Of a stretch of DNA of 64,000 bases, positions 1-11,919 are shown in pieces. The notes beneath the pieces were generated by a model, which searched no databases, was not told the DNA's origin, and saw nothing but the letters and a program-made list of their open reading frames with translations. The stretch spans positions 39,879,408-39,943,407 of the forward strand of contig JAJKFL010000003.1 of NCBI GenBank assembly GCA_021186555.1, written 5' to 3'. Numbering within the stretch: the first letter of the stretch is position 1; each line of letters opens with the position of its first letter. The DNA is from Reticulitermes speratus. Its lineage: Eukaryota > Arthropoda > Insecta > Blattodea > Rhinotermitidae. The translations under genes and the position numbers were made by a program.

Positions 1-147
1 CACATCCCAGAAGATTAATCATAGGCACCACCACAAGAATAATATATATTATACATTGTAAATTGGTTTCACCAGTGCCAATTCACTACTGATCAGTTTC
101 AGTATTTTTCTAAATAACCTGTCACAAGTTATTTTAATGTCATGGTA
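1..147. other. no gene seen
   Basis: AT-rich sequence left of the mariner relic. I see no open frame or repeat that I can name. It should lie in an upstream Rab11 intron, because the first Rab11 exon in the window starts at 2908 with a split codon. Confidence 0.4.
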
Positions 148-311
148 CATGGAGTGGTCCAAAAAAAGTGTACAAGTCATATTGTGAACTGTTTATTTCT
201 AGTTCTAACAAAACTAATACACATGCAATTTCATGACTCTGGCTTTACAAGATAGTTTCCACCACAATTGAGGCATTTGTTATATCGCAGAACTAGCATT
301 TCAGTTCCCTG

Positions 312-653
312 TTAGTAGAAGTGTGTGTGTAGCAATTGGAACCACCATATCACAGCTGTCTTCATGTTGTCATCAGTTTGAAATTTGTGAATGCCAAGAT
401 GATCCTTTAGAGCAGGAAAGAGATGGTAGTTGCATGCTGCCAGATCAGGGTTGTATGCCGGATATTCAAAGATTTCCAGCGGGAAGCACTGCAGAACGTG
501 CTGAGTTGCATTTGCATTGTGTGGCTGAGCGTTGTGATGCAGAAGTAAAACCCCTTTTGTAAGAGGTTGAAGGAATTTTTGTTTAATGGCAGCTCTTAAC
601 CATTCCAGTATCGTATGGTATGCATCTGCATTGGCTGTTGTTTCCTGTTGCAT
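312..653 (-). pseudogene. mariner transposase C-terminal remnant
   Basis: A 113-residue open stretch resembles the end of a DD34D mariner transposase. The hallmark HDNAxPH block is present as LLHHNAQPHNA, and the YSPDLAPxDxHLF block as YNPDLAACNYHLFPAL. In both the catalytic aspartate is replaced (D to H in the first, D to N in the second), so the protein cannot be an active transposase. The N-terminal DNA-binding half is missing. The frame starts inside the domain, so its first methionine is not a real start. Confidence 0.75.
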
Positions 654-800
654 GAAGTCTACCTACAACACATGCTTATGGTCCCAAAACATGGTGGCCA
701 GCCATCACCACATGTGGTGCAAAGTGATGACATTCAGCAGAGAAAATTCAATGGCTTTGCAACAGATATGATCAGCCTAAGACCAGTTGTGATGACACTA

Positions 801-2129
801 CGAGGTCTGTCCAAAAAGTATCCGACCTTGGGCCGGGAAAAAAAAGTTCTGTATCTGGGTGGTTACAATACCTAATCCCCTTCAAAGTAGGCCCCTTGTG
901 ACTCCACACACTTAGCCCAGCGGTCCTTCCATCGCTGGAAGCAATTCTGGAAGGCTTGTTTTGGAATGGTGTGCAGCTGCGCCGTCGCGTTCTGTATGAT
1001 GTCCTCGCGGCTGTCAAAACGGGAGCCTTTTAGCAGTGTCTTCAATCTCGCGAACAGCCAGAAATCACAAGGAGCCATGTCAGGAGAGTAGGGAGCCTGG
1101 CGAACCTGCGGAATGCCGTGCTTAGCCAGGAAACCCTGGATCAGGTGTGATGAATGAGCTGGGGCATTGTCATGATGCAGCTGCCAGTTGCGTGCGTCCC
1201 ACAGCTCCGGTCTCTTGCGCCGAACTGCATCACGAAGATGACGGAGGACTTCTTGGTAGTACTCCTTATTAACAGTTAGGCCTAGTGGTGCGTACTCATG
1301 ATGCACAACACCCCGGTAATCGAAGAAAACAGTCAGTATCACCTTCACATTGCTCCGAACGTGTCGTGCTTTTTTGGGCCTCGGGGATGTTGGATGCTTC
1401 CATTGTGACGACTGGACCTTGGTTTCCGGGTCATATCCGTACACCCACGACTCGTCACCAGTGATCACAGTTTTCAGGAACTCAGGATCCCTGTTGGCAC
1501 ACTCCAGCATGTCCTGCGCGAACTCAAGGCGGAGTTGCTGCTCCGGCGAAAGCAGCTTGGGCACAAATTTTGCCGCCACTCTTCGCATGCCCACATCCTC
1601 AGTTAAAATCGTGTTTGCGGAACCTCTGCTGATCCCAACCTCATCAGCAATTTCCCGGTCGGTCAAACGACGGTCATCCATGATCAATGTCCGCACTTTG
1701 TCAATGACATCAGCATTTCGGCTCGTTGACGGTCTCCCGGAACGCTGGTCACTGTCCGCCGACATGCGGCCATCTTTAAAGCGGTTGAACCACTCTTTAA
1801 TTTGAGTGACCCCCATTGCATCTTCACTGAAAGCCTGCTGAATTTTGCGGATTGTTTCCGCTTGGATATCCCCAAGTTTCTGACAAAACTTGATGCAGTA
1901 TCGCTGCTCCAAACATTCTGTCATCTTGAGCGAAACGAGAATGCGACGAACACGTGTTACACCACTTCGCTATCTGGCAGCGACAGACGCATCCGGTGGT
2001 GTTGCGAGGCAGCAAAAAATCACGCATGCGCATGAAAGTCCCTTCTACCACTATGCTCAGTTTCCCTACCCTTTCACCATTACTTACCGTGGGAAAAAAT
2101 ATAGTCTGATACTTTTTGGACAGCCCTCG
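801..2129 (-). mobile_element. complete mariner element (DD34D)
   Basis: This 1329-bp element has terminal inverted repeats: the left starts CGAGGTCTGTCCAAAAAGTA and the right, reverse-complemented, CGAGGGCTGTCCAAAAAGTA. It is flanked by TA at 799-800 and 2130-2131, the usual Tc1/mariner target duplication. It carries one uninterrupted transposase gene. It sits inside an older, unrelated mariner relic, so it arrived later. Length, ends, target site and ORF all fit a full-length copy. Confidence 0.93.
872..1924 (-). CDS. mariner transposase, apparently intact
   Basis: This 350-residue protein has the normal length of a mariner transposase, which excises and re-inserts its element at TA sites in the nucleus. 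Residues 1-110 form the paired helix-turn-helix DNA-binding region, with the linker motif WFNRFKDGR and a GRPSTSRN segment. The catalytic triad is complete: D in VITGDESWVYGYDP, D in HHDNAPAHS, and D in YSPDMAPCDFWLF. The last two are separated by 34 residues, which makes it DD34D. I see no stop or frameshift. The start MTECLEQRY is near the right inverted repeat, as expected. Near-identical proteins are common in arthropod genomes as SETMAR-like predictions. Whether it is still expressed cannot be told from sequence. Confidence 0.93.
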   Translation of the reverse strand: MTECLEQRYCIKFCQKLGDIQAETIRKIQQAFSEDAMGVTQIKEWFNRFKDGRMSADSDQRSGRPSTSRNADVIDKVRTLIMDDRRLTDREIADEVGISRGSANTILTEDVGMRRVAAKFVPKLLSPEQQLRLEFAQDMLECANRDPEFLKTVITGDESWVYGYDPETKVQSSQWKHPTSPRPKKARHVRSNVKVILTVFFDYRGVVHHEYAPLGLTVNKEYYQEVLRHLRDAVRRKRPELWDARNWQLHHDNAPAHSSHLIQGFLAKHGIPQVRQAPYSPDMAPCDFWLFARLKTLLKGSRFDSREDIIQNATAQLHTIPKQAFQNCFQRWKDRWAKCVESQGAYFEGD

Positions 2130-2166
2130 TACATGCCTTGGAAACTTATTTTTGGACTTCCCCTTG

Positions 2167-3307
<1,141 letters not shown>

Positions 3308-4860
3308 CTAACCAGGAGTTTCTTGAACAGGAAACATTTTTGTTTGTACTTTGAGCTTTGTGGCTGCTTCTAGTCCTTTCACTGTGTCAAACACTTGCCT
3401 TGCCTTCTCCTCTTCCTTTTTCTTCTTCTTCTTTATCTTCATCTTCTTGCCAGGCCAACTGCTGGTCAAATACCTAGTTGAGAGTGTGGACTCCACATAC
3501 TTGAGAGCACTGTTATGTGTTGCGTATTCCTCAAACTGTACTCCAAGAGGTTTCAAACTACACCAGTCATTTTCTTCACCTTCAGTAAGTTTTAGTGCAT
3601 TTTTATTGCTGCTGACATGATCACTTGGAAAACCACAATTTGCAAAACAGTTCTTGATAGTCGTAGTTGGAGTTATTAGCCTCCAGTCTTCTGCTTTGAA
3701 GTGCATAGCAGACAGTACCTCCAACTGTGTATGTGCAGCATCTTGGAGTTGCCTGTCAGGGTAACGGTTTTTGGAATGCCCTGTTCTATAATGGCATTTG
3801 AATGAATGGATGATTCCCAGGTCTACATGCAGTACCTGGATGATGCAGTTAATTGGGAGAAACACATCTTTTATGTTCCCCAGAAATGTTGTGTTCTTTG
3901 AGTAAGCAGCACATTGATCAATGAGAAGCAGAAATGTTTGATATTTAACACACTTTTTCCTGTCTAGTTCTGTATGGTAATCTTCAAATTTTCTGTTGAC
4001 TATCCAGTAATTTGTATTGGTATCATATTTGGTGGGGATTTTTTTTATCATTCTTAAAACAATGTGGATATTTATATTTACCAGTTACAAGTGGTGGTGG
4101 TGGTTTATCACTGCTATAATATTACATGCAAGGAGCACTGTGACCTATGTTTTTATTTCATTCCACCATCATAGAGGTCTCCATGAAAAGTAAGGCTTTC
4201 ACTATGGTGTTGGTTGAGAAATATACCTGCCTCATAATGTTACAGAGGTTATATCTTTTTAACATCTAGCAGTTGTTGGTCATTTTTCCAGTCATTACTG
4301 GTTTTGAATCCACATTCCTGCTTTCACCAGCTAGAGTTCTATAAACAGTAATGTGTCTCCTCTTAAAGCTATTGATCCAACCATTAGAACCTGTACAGTT
4401 GTCTGCTCCCAAGTGAGCAGTGATTTGCAAGGCCTTCTCCCTGATGATATTACCATCTATGGAAGCGTTGCTTGCATGTGCTTGCCTGTATCATTCAACA
4501 GCAGCAGATTCCCATTCTTCCGGTGGTGAGTATTTCATTAATTTCCACTGGTTGGAGGAAGTCCCACACTGGATGTAACTTCTTTCAGTTGCTTCATGGT
4601 TTTTTTACACTATTTTTTAATGTGGTAACTGAAAGTCCCGACTGCAATGCCAGATCAACATGTTTTCCAGTATGTACCTCCGTTTTTGTTAAAATATCTA
4701 TTTTATTGCTTGTTGTAAATTATTTCTGTTTTTTAATCAATATTTCATTCTTTGCTATGAACTTATTCTCAGTCTACAATGCAATTTGGTCTGTCAGAAC
4801 TGATGTAAAATCCATGACTAAAGACACAAGGTGTTAACTTCCTTATACAATCATTCATTA
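3308..4860 (-). pseudogene. decayed Tigger/pogo transposase copy
   Basis: An antisense copy of a CENP-B/Tigger-type transposase inside the Rab11 intron. The C-terminal part is open for 247 residues (3308-4051), with LLLIDQCAAYSKNTTFL matching the Tigger DDE block and LGIIHSFKCHYR after it; the usual QPLDLG is degraded to QVLHVDLG. Upstream on the minus strand, after stops and frameshifts, I can read the central DNA-binding stretch SNGWINSFKRRH and TVYRTLAGESRNVDS near 4280-4440, and an HTH remnant (SNKIDILTKTEVHTGKHVDLA) near 4640-4720. The ends of the element are not clear. It is inactive. Confidence 0.8.
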
Positions 4861-6559
4861 TTGACTGTGGTCACTGAATTGAAATTTGATGCCTTTCCCC
4901 ATTGAACCTACTGTAGTCTGTACAAAAACTTCCTTACCTACTTCAACATTTAGTTTGGGGAAACATCACAGATATTGCTAGCTGTGCTGTGCCAGTTCAT
5001 AATGGGGTGAGGTAGAAGCAACATATTGCAACAAGTAATGCACACTGTTCACAACTGAGTGGCGAGACGCGTTGCAGCTGTGGGTGGGATTTTTGAAAAC
5101 CGTGAAGTAAATAAAGGCAATTTCATGAAGGTAATGTGTTTGTTTATTATTTTATTCCATATCTTTTTACTAATTCTGACATTTTAAGTTTCATGTGGTC
5201 ATAACTCTTTATCCATTCAAAATTGCATGTGCTCTGTTGATCACAAAGCCTAGGAAATCATCATCTACAGTTATGTCTGTAACTCATGAATTACCCTGTA
5301 TAGTCAGCATCATAAAATAAACCAGAAACACACTTTCTCATACCTAGATGGATTCACGCATCCACTGTGCCTATCTGCAGTGTACAAATTCCTGTGAATT
5401 GCGATAATCAGTGTTAAACTTTATTTTGCATGAAGTAAAGTCTTAACAGATCAGTTGTGTTACTGATATCCTACCCCCCCCATTCTCCAAAGAACACTTA
5501 TTTAATTAGTCATGTGATGAATGTGTGGCATGTTGCATTTATGAATGCTTTGTAAGGCAGTTCTGCCAAGCTCATTGTGAGTCATATTACACTTGTTGAA
5601 TCCTGTGTAGCAATACTGTCTTGTGTGAACAAGAAGCATTTAGGAATGTTAACACGAAATATGAACAGTACATGAATATTGTTTCTGGCCTGTATGTTTT
5701 GTTAGCATCATCTGATTTCATATACGTGTGGTAAGTAGATGAATGATGAATTCCAAGTTTAATATACACATTACAGTTGCATTTGGGTGGGTAGTAGGCC
5801 TACTTTGAACTTGCCCATGATATTGGCAGTCCTGATTGAAGGATTTCACGGTTTTTCTCAGTCTGTTGATGCACATGCAACGATGTGACCACAAATTAGA
5901 TGATGGCTACTGTGTGTCATGTCCTTCCCAGTTCCCTGAAGGTATTGGTAGATTTTAAGTGAACTCCATTTTAACACAGTTACTAGTATTATAGTTGGTT
6001 AGCAATCCTGCTGTGTGTTTAGGAGGTTCTTGGTTTGTATGTATGTGCCAGTAGACTTGCTGTCCTGCTTGAAGATTCATGTCATTTTCCGTGCCGATTG
6101 AGATTGTTATTATGTATATGCCAAAGTGCTGGTGATACAGGCAGCAGACAAGTGTGGTAGGAAGGTAACATTTTACCAGTCAAGAGAGTTGGGGCTGCAT
6201 ATTATGGCATGGAATTAGTAATACAACTCTACAGACATAGCCATTATTTTGTGATGAATTTTCATTTCTTGTTATTGTGATGAAGTTATTGTTTTGCATT
6301 ATTTATTTAATGACCTACCTTTGTATAGTTTACACACATGGTATTAGCAGTTGATGCATTTTTTAGTAATTGTGTAAGAATTTGTCTTTTCTGTTGCATG
6401 GTAGTTTGATCCATCACAGCCTAGCTGTATAGGTCATTGCATGTTGGCTGCACAGATTACACCTGGACATGATAATGTGTGATTTGAACCTGCACACACA
6501 GATTATTTCCTGGTTGTTACATTGTGTGTGTTGTTTTTACCAGACCTTTCTGTGCCCAA
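4861..6559. other. Rab11 intron, nothing further recognised
   Basis: AT-rich intron sequence with only short open frames in all six readings and no recognisable domain. There is a run of C at about 5470. I see no RNA gene and no named repeat. Confidence 0.4.
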
Positions 6560-6815
6560 GGAGGTGGGATAGCTCAGTCAGTATAGTGACTTAGGCTATG
6601 GGCTGGACAGCAGCAACATATGTTCTTCTTTTCTGAAGAGTCTATACCGGCTCTGGGACCCACACAGCCTCCCAATCAGTAGGTACTAGGGGCTTTTTCT
6701 CTTGAGGTAAAGCAGCTGGGGCATGAAGCTGACCACTCACCTCTGTCTAGTGCCAAGATCAAGGAAGAGTGGAACTATACCTCCACTCCCCCATATGCAT
6801 TCATGACATGCACAG
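6560..6815 (+). repeat. tRNA-derived SINE, family 1
   Basis: The head GGATAGCTCAGTCAGTATAG resembles a tRNA A-box region, and the tail ends in CTATACCTCCACTCCCCC followed by a TTCATGACATG-like stretch. The same body and tail occur at 15560-15835 (minus), 26105-26325 (minus), 44490-44685 (plus), 55625-55810 (minus) and 60515-60780 (plus). Repetition of the whole layout within the window supports an interspersed SINE family. It lies in a Rab11 intron. Confidence 0.75.
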
Positions 6816-7824
6816 GGACAGCTTTTGTTTACTGTCTGTCTAGTCTTGTCTCTGATGGCTTGTTTGTCATAGTGTCACAGGTAGGGAGTCAGAATGGATG
6901 CAACTGCTCCCTTCGAGTCGGTTCCAGCATAGTGTAGTCACAAATCAATAACGTTATTGCATCTTATTTTATGCCACATAGTCTATCAATTTAGTAAGTG
7001 TTATTACACAAATTGAAACTTATACCTTCATATTTTATGTGAGTCTGGGGATGCAGAAAGGTGGTGCTCACACGTATGTTAATTTTGCACGCAAGATGTA
7101 GTTGTTAACTATTGGTTTGGATATACATAGAGGACAGAAATTGTTCAAGCCTGAGAGGTAGACAGAAAATGTTACTTTTGAAGGAACATTACATAGTAAT
7201 TTTAAATTAAAATTTTGTTACTTTGGGTGTTGGCTGTTACAAAATGGCTGGAAAGATGAGAAGTTTCTCATTTTAAATAGTAAATGAACTGAAATACAAC
7301 GTTTGTTTGCATTGTTTCATGTTTATATTTTGACTTTTTAGCATATTTCCTTCCTAAAACGAAAGAAGTAGCCTTACAAGTTTGCCATGCTGTCTATGTG
7401 TGTGTCCCCCCAGTGTTTCATGAAACTAAACATCATGCCACGATATGTTTTAATGACATGGTGGACGCATGAACTTGTGGGTGGTAGTGTCACGTGCTTT
7501 TGGGTTCTGAAATGATGTATGGTAACAATCCTGCAAGAATATGCAACTTTGATAAGGTACTAGGTCATAAATATGCATACAGATGTATTAGTAGTATTGT
7601 CTGTAAGCCAGCAGTTACAGACATTGAGGTTATATCCTGCAAATTTAATGCACAGAGAATCTGTATTTACGTATCTTACTCACTGTTACTGTGTACATTA
7701 GGGATGGAGTGTGAAGTTGATATTTGAGCGTTTCCCATTGCAACTATGAGAAAAGTTTAGTACACCTTATTTTATTTTGAAGACATTCTTATGTTTTGTT
7801 TTTTGTCTGGTTTTTCCGTGGCAG
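6816..7824 (+). other. Rab11 intron up to terminal exon A
   Basis: AT-rich intron that ends in the pyrimidine-rich acceptor TTTTTCCGTGGCAG at 7811-7824. No other feature was recognised. Confidence 0.6.
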
Positions 7825-7961
7825 AAATCTATCGGATTGTATCTCAGAAGCAAATCCGTGATCCTCCTGAGGGAGATACGATCAGACCACACAATGTTGA
7901 GCAGATTGATGTGAAGCCAACTGTGAATGCAGACAGTGTTCGCAAACAGTGTTGCCAGTGA
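7825..7961 (+). CDS. Rab11: Rab11 terminal exon A (tail -QCCQ)
   Basis: This exon completes the GAA codon left by the 3182 donor and encodes EIYRIVSQKQIRDPP, then a hypervariable tail, then -RKQCCQ and a TGA stop. The two C-terminal cysteines are the geranylgeranylation site that anchors Rab11 to membranes. The acceptor is GTGGCAG. A second exon at 11783 has the same phase, the same length (137 nt) and the same first residues. A transcript can use only one of them as its last coding exon, so they are alternative ends. A possible poly(A) signal AATAAA lies at 8638-8643. Confidence 0.93.
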
Positions 7962-9573
7962 TTTGAAAACCAACAGGTTCTGTACAATTGGATTTTAGTT
8001 ACAAAACCTTCAAAGCTAAAAGAAAAATATATGTGTATATTTAAAAGTTAAATGCATATAAGAAAACATAGTTCTTCTGTGCTGTTGAAATAAGATAGGA
8101 TCCGGTTGATACTCATATGATACTACTTAATATGTTGCACATGTGGAATATTCTGATTACATAACATATAGATTTCTTTTGCATGAGCATTGTGTTATTT
8201 TGTATTTTATGCTCTGATAGTCTGCTAACCTTATTTCTGCTTTATTGCAGTTGATGTGAACATTAATATTCATTTCTGATACTTTTGCATGTCAGAACCC
8301 CAAGAGTTACAGTAAATAGAACCAACTGTATGTAGATACATATCATATTATAATTAATATTAAATTATAAAATCTGGAAAACTGTAAGGAATATTGTGTT
8401 AAAGCACTGTGATAAAAAGTCTGTGTGGCATGACATTCATACAACTGTGATTGTTATGACATTGAATACACAATTTTCAGTGACATCAGGTTCACCTCAC
8501 TCTAGAAATCAGTTTATGTTACTGGTTTTAAGTTTTTTAAGTGATATGGTTTCTGGATTGGGGGGAGCTGTTTAGTAATTGTACTGCTTTTTTGGGAAGT
8601 ATAAAGGAACTACAGAAGTTGATTTTCATTGTGATAAAATAAATTATGGTGTATGTTGAGGAGGACTTCATTTATTTATTGTTTCATAGTGAAAGTTTGC
8701 TAGGACTCATTGATTCTCTCCTGTGGTTCATCTACAGATGGCTGTGGCAGCGTGAGCATTCCATTGGAATTTTAACTGTGCATTACACATTAACTAGGAC
8801 AGGTGATACACATAAAAGCTTATCACATATTGGTCAGAAGGCTGAATAAGTTGGGTAATACAGCACTTGTAGCATTTCATATCATAACAAACTTCATTCC
8901 TACCTTACGTGATTTCCATCCATTTTTGAAGTATATTACATTTGTCCTTACCCCAAGGACAAGTTAGCCAATGTAAAAAAAAGAGTGTATTTTTTGTACA
9001 AGTGTGTAAGCTTTCATGGTGGGTGTTACTGAAGTGATAGTTGTCAGGGTTATTTGACATGGTGTAATATCCCAGTACCACATTGGCACATTTTCCCCTC
9101 CCAGTCAAGTAAGCATCTACTGGAACCAGTTCAGTCATGCTGAAGGTGGAGGCAGCACATTCATATAAAATGTGGGAACAGACTTGCCCTGCTGTGTGTT
9201 GTAAGAACCCAGGAGACTGTTACTTAAGATGATAATTGTTGGCTGTTTAATTTGTCATAACACGTTTTTGCTTGGAAATGCTAACATTGTAAAATAAAAC
9301 ATCAAGCTGTTAACCAAGACCATAATTCTGTATAAAGACTTGTAGCTGTCATACTTTGGTTAAAATTAACACCACACCTTTAATTGGGCTCTGCAGTTGT
9401 GTTGTAATGATGATGAATTTTTCTGAGCCCACAACTTCCTTTCTGCAAACACTACACACGTATAGCATGTGATTGTAATGAACCACTGATAACAAAATAT
9501 CTGAATTATGACTGAAGTCCCATAACCACTGTTAAATTTTATTACCTTTATTTTTTGCATGTTTACTTTCTAG
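7962..9573 (+). other. 3' UTR of Rab11 isoform A, then intron
   Basis: Non-coding sequence after the exon A stop. AATAAA at 8638-8643 and again near 9293 could end the short transcript. In the longer isoform the whole stretch would be intron. No protein domain is seen. Confidence 0.5.
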
Positions 9574-9633
9574 GCGCGTAGAGTTTATAATCGCATGCAA
9601 GAGGCACAGACATTTGTAGGAGAGAGATACCAT
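9574..9633 (+). other. possible 60-nt cassette exon
   Basis: A 60-nt segment is bounded by a good acceptor (TTTACTTTCTAG) and a good donor (CAT/GTAAGG). In phase 0 it is open and would encode ARRVYNRMQEAQTFVGERYH. If joined to the phase-1 Rab11 donor it would give a stop after two codons. I do not recognise the peptide. It may be chance or a poison exon. Confidence 0.2.
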
Positions 9634-10276
9634 GTAAGGACAGATATTTGTTACAGATTATGAATATGCACACACCCGTTCAGTTTGGATATACCTTCTA
9701 ACATCCCTTTTCCATGTGAGAAGTTCTACTGCATTTTCTTCCATCTCTTTTTAATTTTGTGCATGTCAGATATGAATAAATATCATGAAAAATACTAAAA
9801 TGTGAGTTAAAAGTCATTACAGTGACACACATACCACACTGTACATCAGTGTGTTCCTGAACCTTTTCTGCATGGTGGGGAATGCATCTGCTGTTGAACT
9901 GTACGTGGGCTGTGTATCATAAAGTTTGCATACATATGCAGCAGGCTTTGAATTACTCATGACCAGATTGCCCAGTATGCAGATAACTGTGGTGTCTTTA
10001 GGTATGGTATTAGCCTAAACATTAAAAAATTGTACCATGCTTCTTATCTCAACATTTCATGTTTCATTGCGCACATTTTGGACTGTAGCCATCCCATATC
10101 TAGCTGGACTATCCCCTTAAAATTTTCTTGTTTATGAGGTTTAGGAATGTTCATGAACCATTTTCAAAACCTGTCCTTTGTTCATATTCTCCAGATCCTT
10201 TCTGCAGTCAGCTGGCAACAGTTTATTTCACAGTCAGATCAGCAGCATTGTCCCTAAAAAATATTTCTTTGAAATA

Positions 10277-11192
10277 CCGTATATTCTCGAATCTAATCCG
10301 CACTTTTTTTACAGTTTTAGAGGGCTAAAAAATCAGATGCGGATTAGATTGCGTGCGGATTAGATCGCGGTTAGAGCTGGATTTTGGAAAAATGATTGAG
10401 CTGCTGTACAATATAACAATAACGTAATTAACGTAATTAATAAACAACGTAAGAACAATACAATACAATAATCTATTATTTTATTATTTATTATTATAAT
10501 TTATTATTCATCAGACTCGCCGTCATCACTCATAATTCGAGGAATGTTCAAAGATCTGGCCTTCTTTATCGCCTCCTCGCGAGTAGATCATAACTCACAA
10601 ACAGTCCAGTCTTGCGTCTCTCTTGAAGAAACGTGAAGACTGCATCATCAATTTCAGGAAATCGTCCTTTCTTGGGTCCAGTGAATTTCCTTCGTGACAC
10701 CTCACACACGCTGATCACTGCCTTGTGTTTCCGCCATAGTTGAACGTTGCTTTCATCAACTCCAAAAATTGCAGCGGCTTTGCGGTTTCCATTCTCCTCT
10801 GCGCACCGAATAACTTCACGTTTGAACTTTGCCGTATATGAGAGTCGTTTAGATTTCAGGTGTCCCTCTTCCATAACTACGGTACACGACAAATTGGAAC
10901 AAGCACCTCCCACGTTTCAACAACTAAAGATCAGCTGGCTTCAGACGAGATTGCGCACGTCTGTTGAGAAAGGCCCGGCCTCTATCGGTATGACTCATCG
11001 GCCACAGGCGTAGCGTCGGATTTTAACGCATTGGTAACATCCAATATTATTCAATCAGTCGCCCCGTGGGCAAGGGGTGGTTGAAGGAAAGGTGCGGATT
11101 AGAATCGCGAACTAACTTTTTTTCGTTTAAGAAGTCGCCAAAAACTGGGTGCGGATTAGATTCGGGTGCGGTTTAGATTCGAGAATATACGG
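10277..11192 (-). mobile_element. deleted pogo-type element with TA target site
   Basis: The ends are inverted repeats of about 27 bp with one mismatch; both begin CCGTATATTCTCGAATCTAA. They are flanked by TA at 10275-10276 and 11193-11194. Variants of the terminal motif (GCGGATTAGATTCG and similar) recur inside both ends. At 916 bp it is too short for a full pogo element. It keeps the N-terminal DNA-binding part of the transposase and a short acidic C-terminus, with the catalytic core deleted. It is therefore non-autonomous. It lies between the two Rab11 terminal exons. Confidence 0.88.
10566..10913 (-). pseudogene. pogo-type transposase N-terminus (DNA-binding domain only)
   Basis: The 115-residue frame has a Brinker/POGK-like helix-turn-helix: YTAKFKREVIRCAEENGN, then AAAIFGVDESNVQLWRKHK, then the start of a second CENP-B-like segment (RFPEIDDAVFTFLQERRK...VSYDLL). 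Translation may start at the internal MEEGHLKSKRLSY. After SYDLL the expected REEAIKKARSLNIP is found one frame away, so there is a frameshift. It is then joined directly to an acidic end, MSDDGESDE and stop. The DDE domain is absent. A DNA-binding-only product is possible but would be unable to transpose. Confidence 0.8.
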
Positions 11193-11782
11193 TATTGTGT
11201 TGTACAGGCCTGCTCTGCATGCACTTGGATGAGGGTAACAAAGTTAGTGTTCTGAAAGTTTTATCCTGTTGGGTATTGAATAGGAAGTAACAGATGTGAC
11301 ATGGTAAAGTAGACGAACATAAATTGTAGAACAAGTTATTGTTTTGGTTTTGATGAGGAAGTAGTAAGGGCCCAGTTACCGGTCATGTTCAAGTGTTCAG
11401 ATGGATTTGAGTATCTGTGACAAGAACAGTGCTTAGTGGCATGTAGTTGACTGTGATCGTGCTTACAGCTGGACTGCTGAAATAGATGAAAGGGAGGCTG
11501 AAAAAGTAGTGTTAATTCTTGGAAATATATCAGCTGTGCCACAGCTCTTAGTGCACTGAAGCATTGCTCAGTCACTGTGGCACAAGAAAACACTATTTTC
11601 CAACACAATTGTGTGATGTAATGCTCAGAAACGATCTACTGTGCACACACGCACATGCATGGTTATGTGTAAAACTTTGTTTTGAGTAATGTAGACTAGA
11701 ATGGATGGTTATTGTTTTCTCTTTGACTCACCCAGAAAAATGTGCTGTGTTTGCATTACATGGTATTGGTTGTGTTGGACAG
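11193..11782 (+). other. Rab11 intron before terminal exon B
   Basis: Intron ending in the acceptor GTGTTGGACAG at 11772-11782. No other feature recognised. Confidence 0.5.
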
Positions 11783-11919
11783 AAATCTACCGCATCGTGT
11801 CTCAGAAGCAGATCCCGGACAGCCCGGATGAAGATACACCGTCCGGGAATATGAAACCCATCCATGTGGAGCCAACAGATGAGAGCAGTGCAGCCAAGAA
11901 AGCTTGTTGTACACCCTAA
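11783..11919 (+). CDS. Rab11: Rab11 terminal exon B (tail -ACCTP)
   Basis: A second terminal coding exon for the same gene. It completes the phase-1 codon to E and encodes EIYRIVSQKQIPDSP, then an acidic, serine-rich tail and -KKACCTP before TAA. The CCXX end is a classic Rab prenylation motif. The first ten residues after E are identical to exon A, but the codons differ at several third positions and the tails are unrelated, so this is an old duplication kept by selection rather than an assembly copy. Upstream in-frame residues starting MDGYCFLF are intron sequence. AATAAA occurs shortly downstream (11941-11946). Confidence 0.92.

Larger units (their letters stand above)
148..2166 (-). mobile_element. 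old mariner relic, split by a younger mariner
   Basis: The two ends are related inverted repeats. The left end reads CATGGAGTGGTCCAAAA and the right end, on the other strand, CAAGGGGAAGTCCAAAA, each next to a TA dinucleotide (146-147 and 2167-2168). Between them lies a C-terminal transposase remnant (312-653). A complete, different mariner occupies 801-2129 with its own TA duplication. Without that insert the relic is only about 690 bp, so the transposase 5' half was lost by internal deletion. The end match is what I see; the mariner assignment comes from the protein remnant. Confidence 0.7.

Noticed and set aside
1350..1805. Plus-strand frames over the mariner transposase
   Set aside because: Shadow frames of the intact minus-strand gene.
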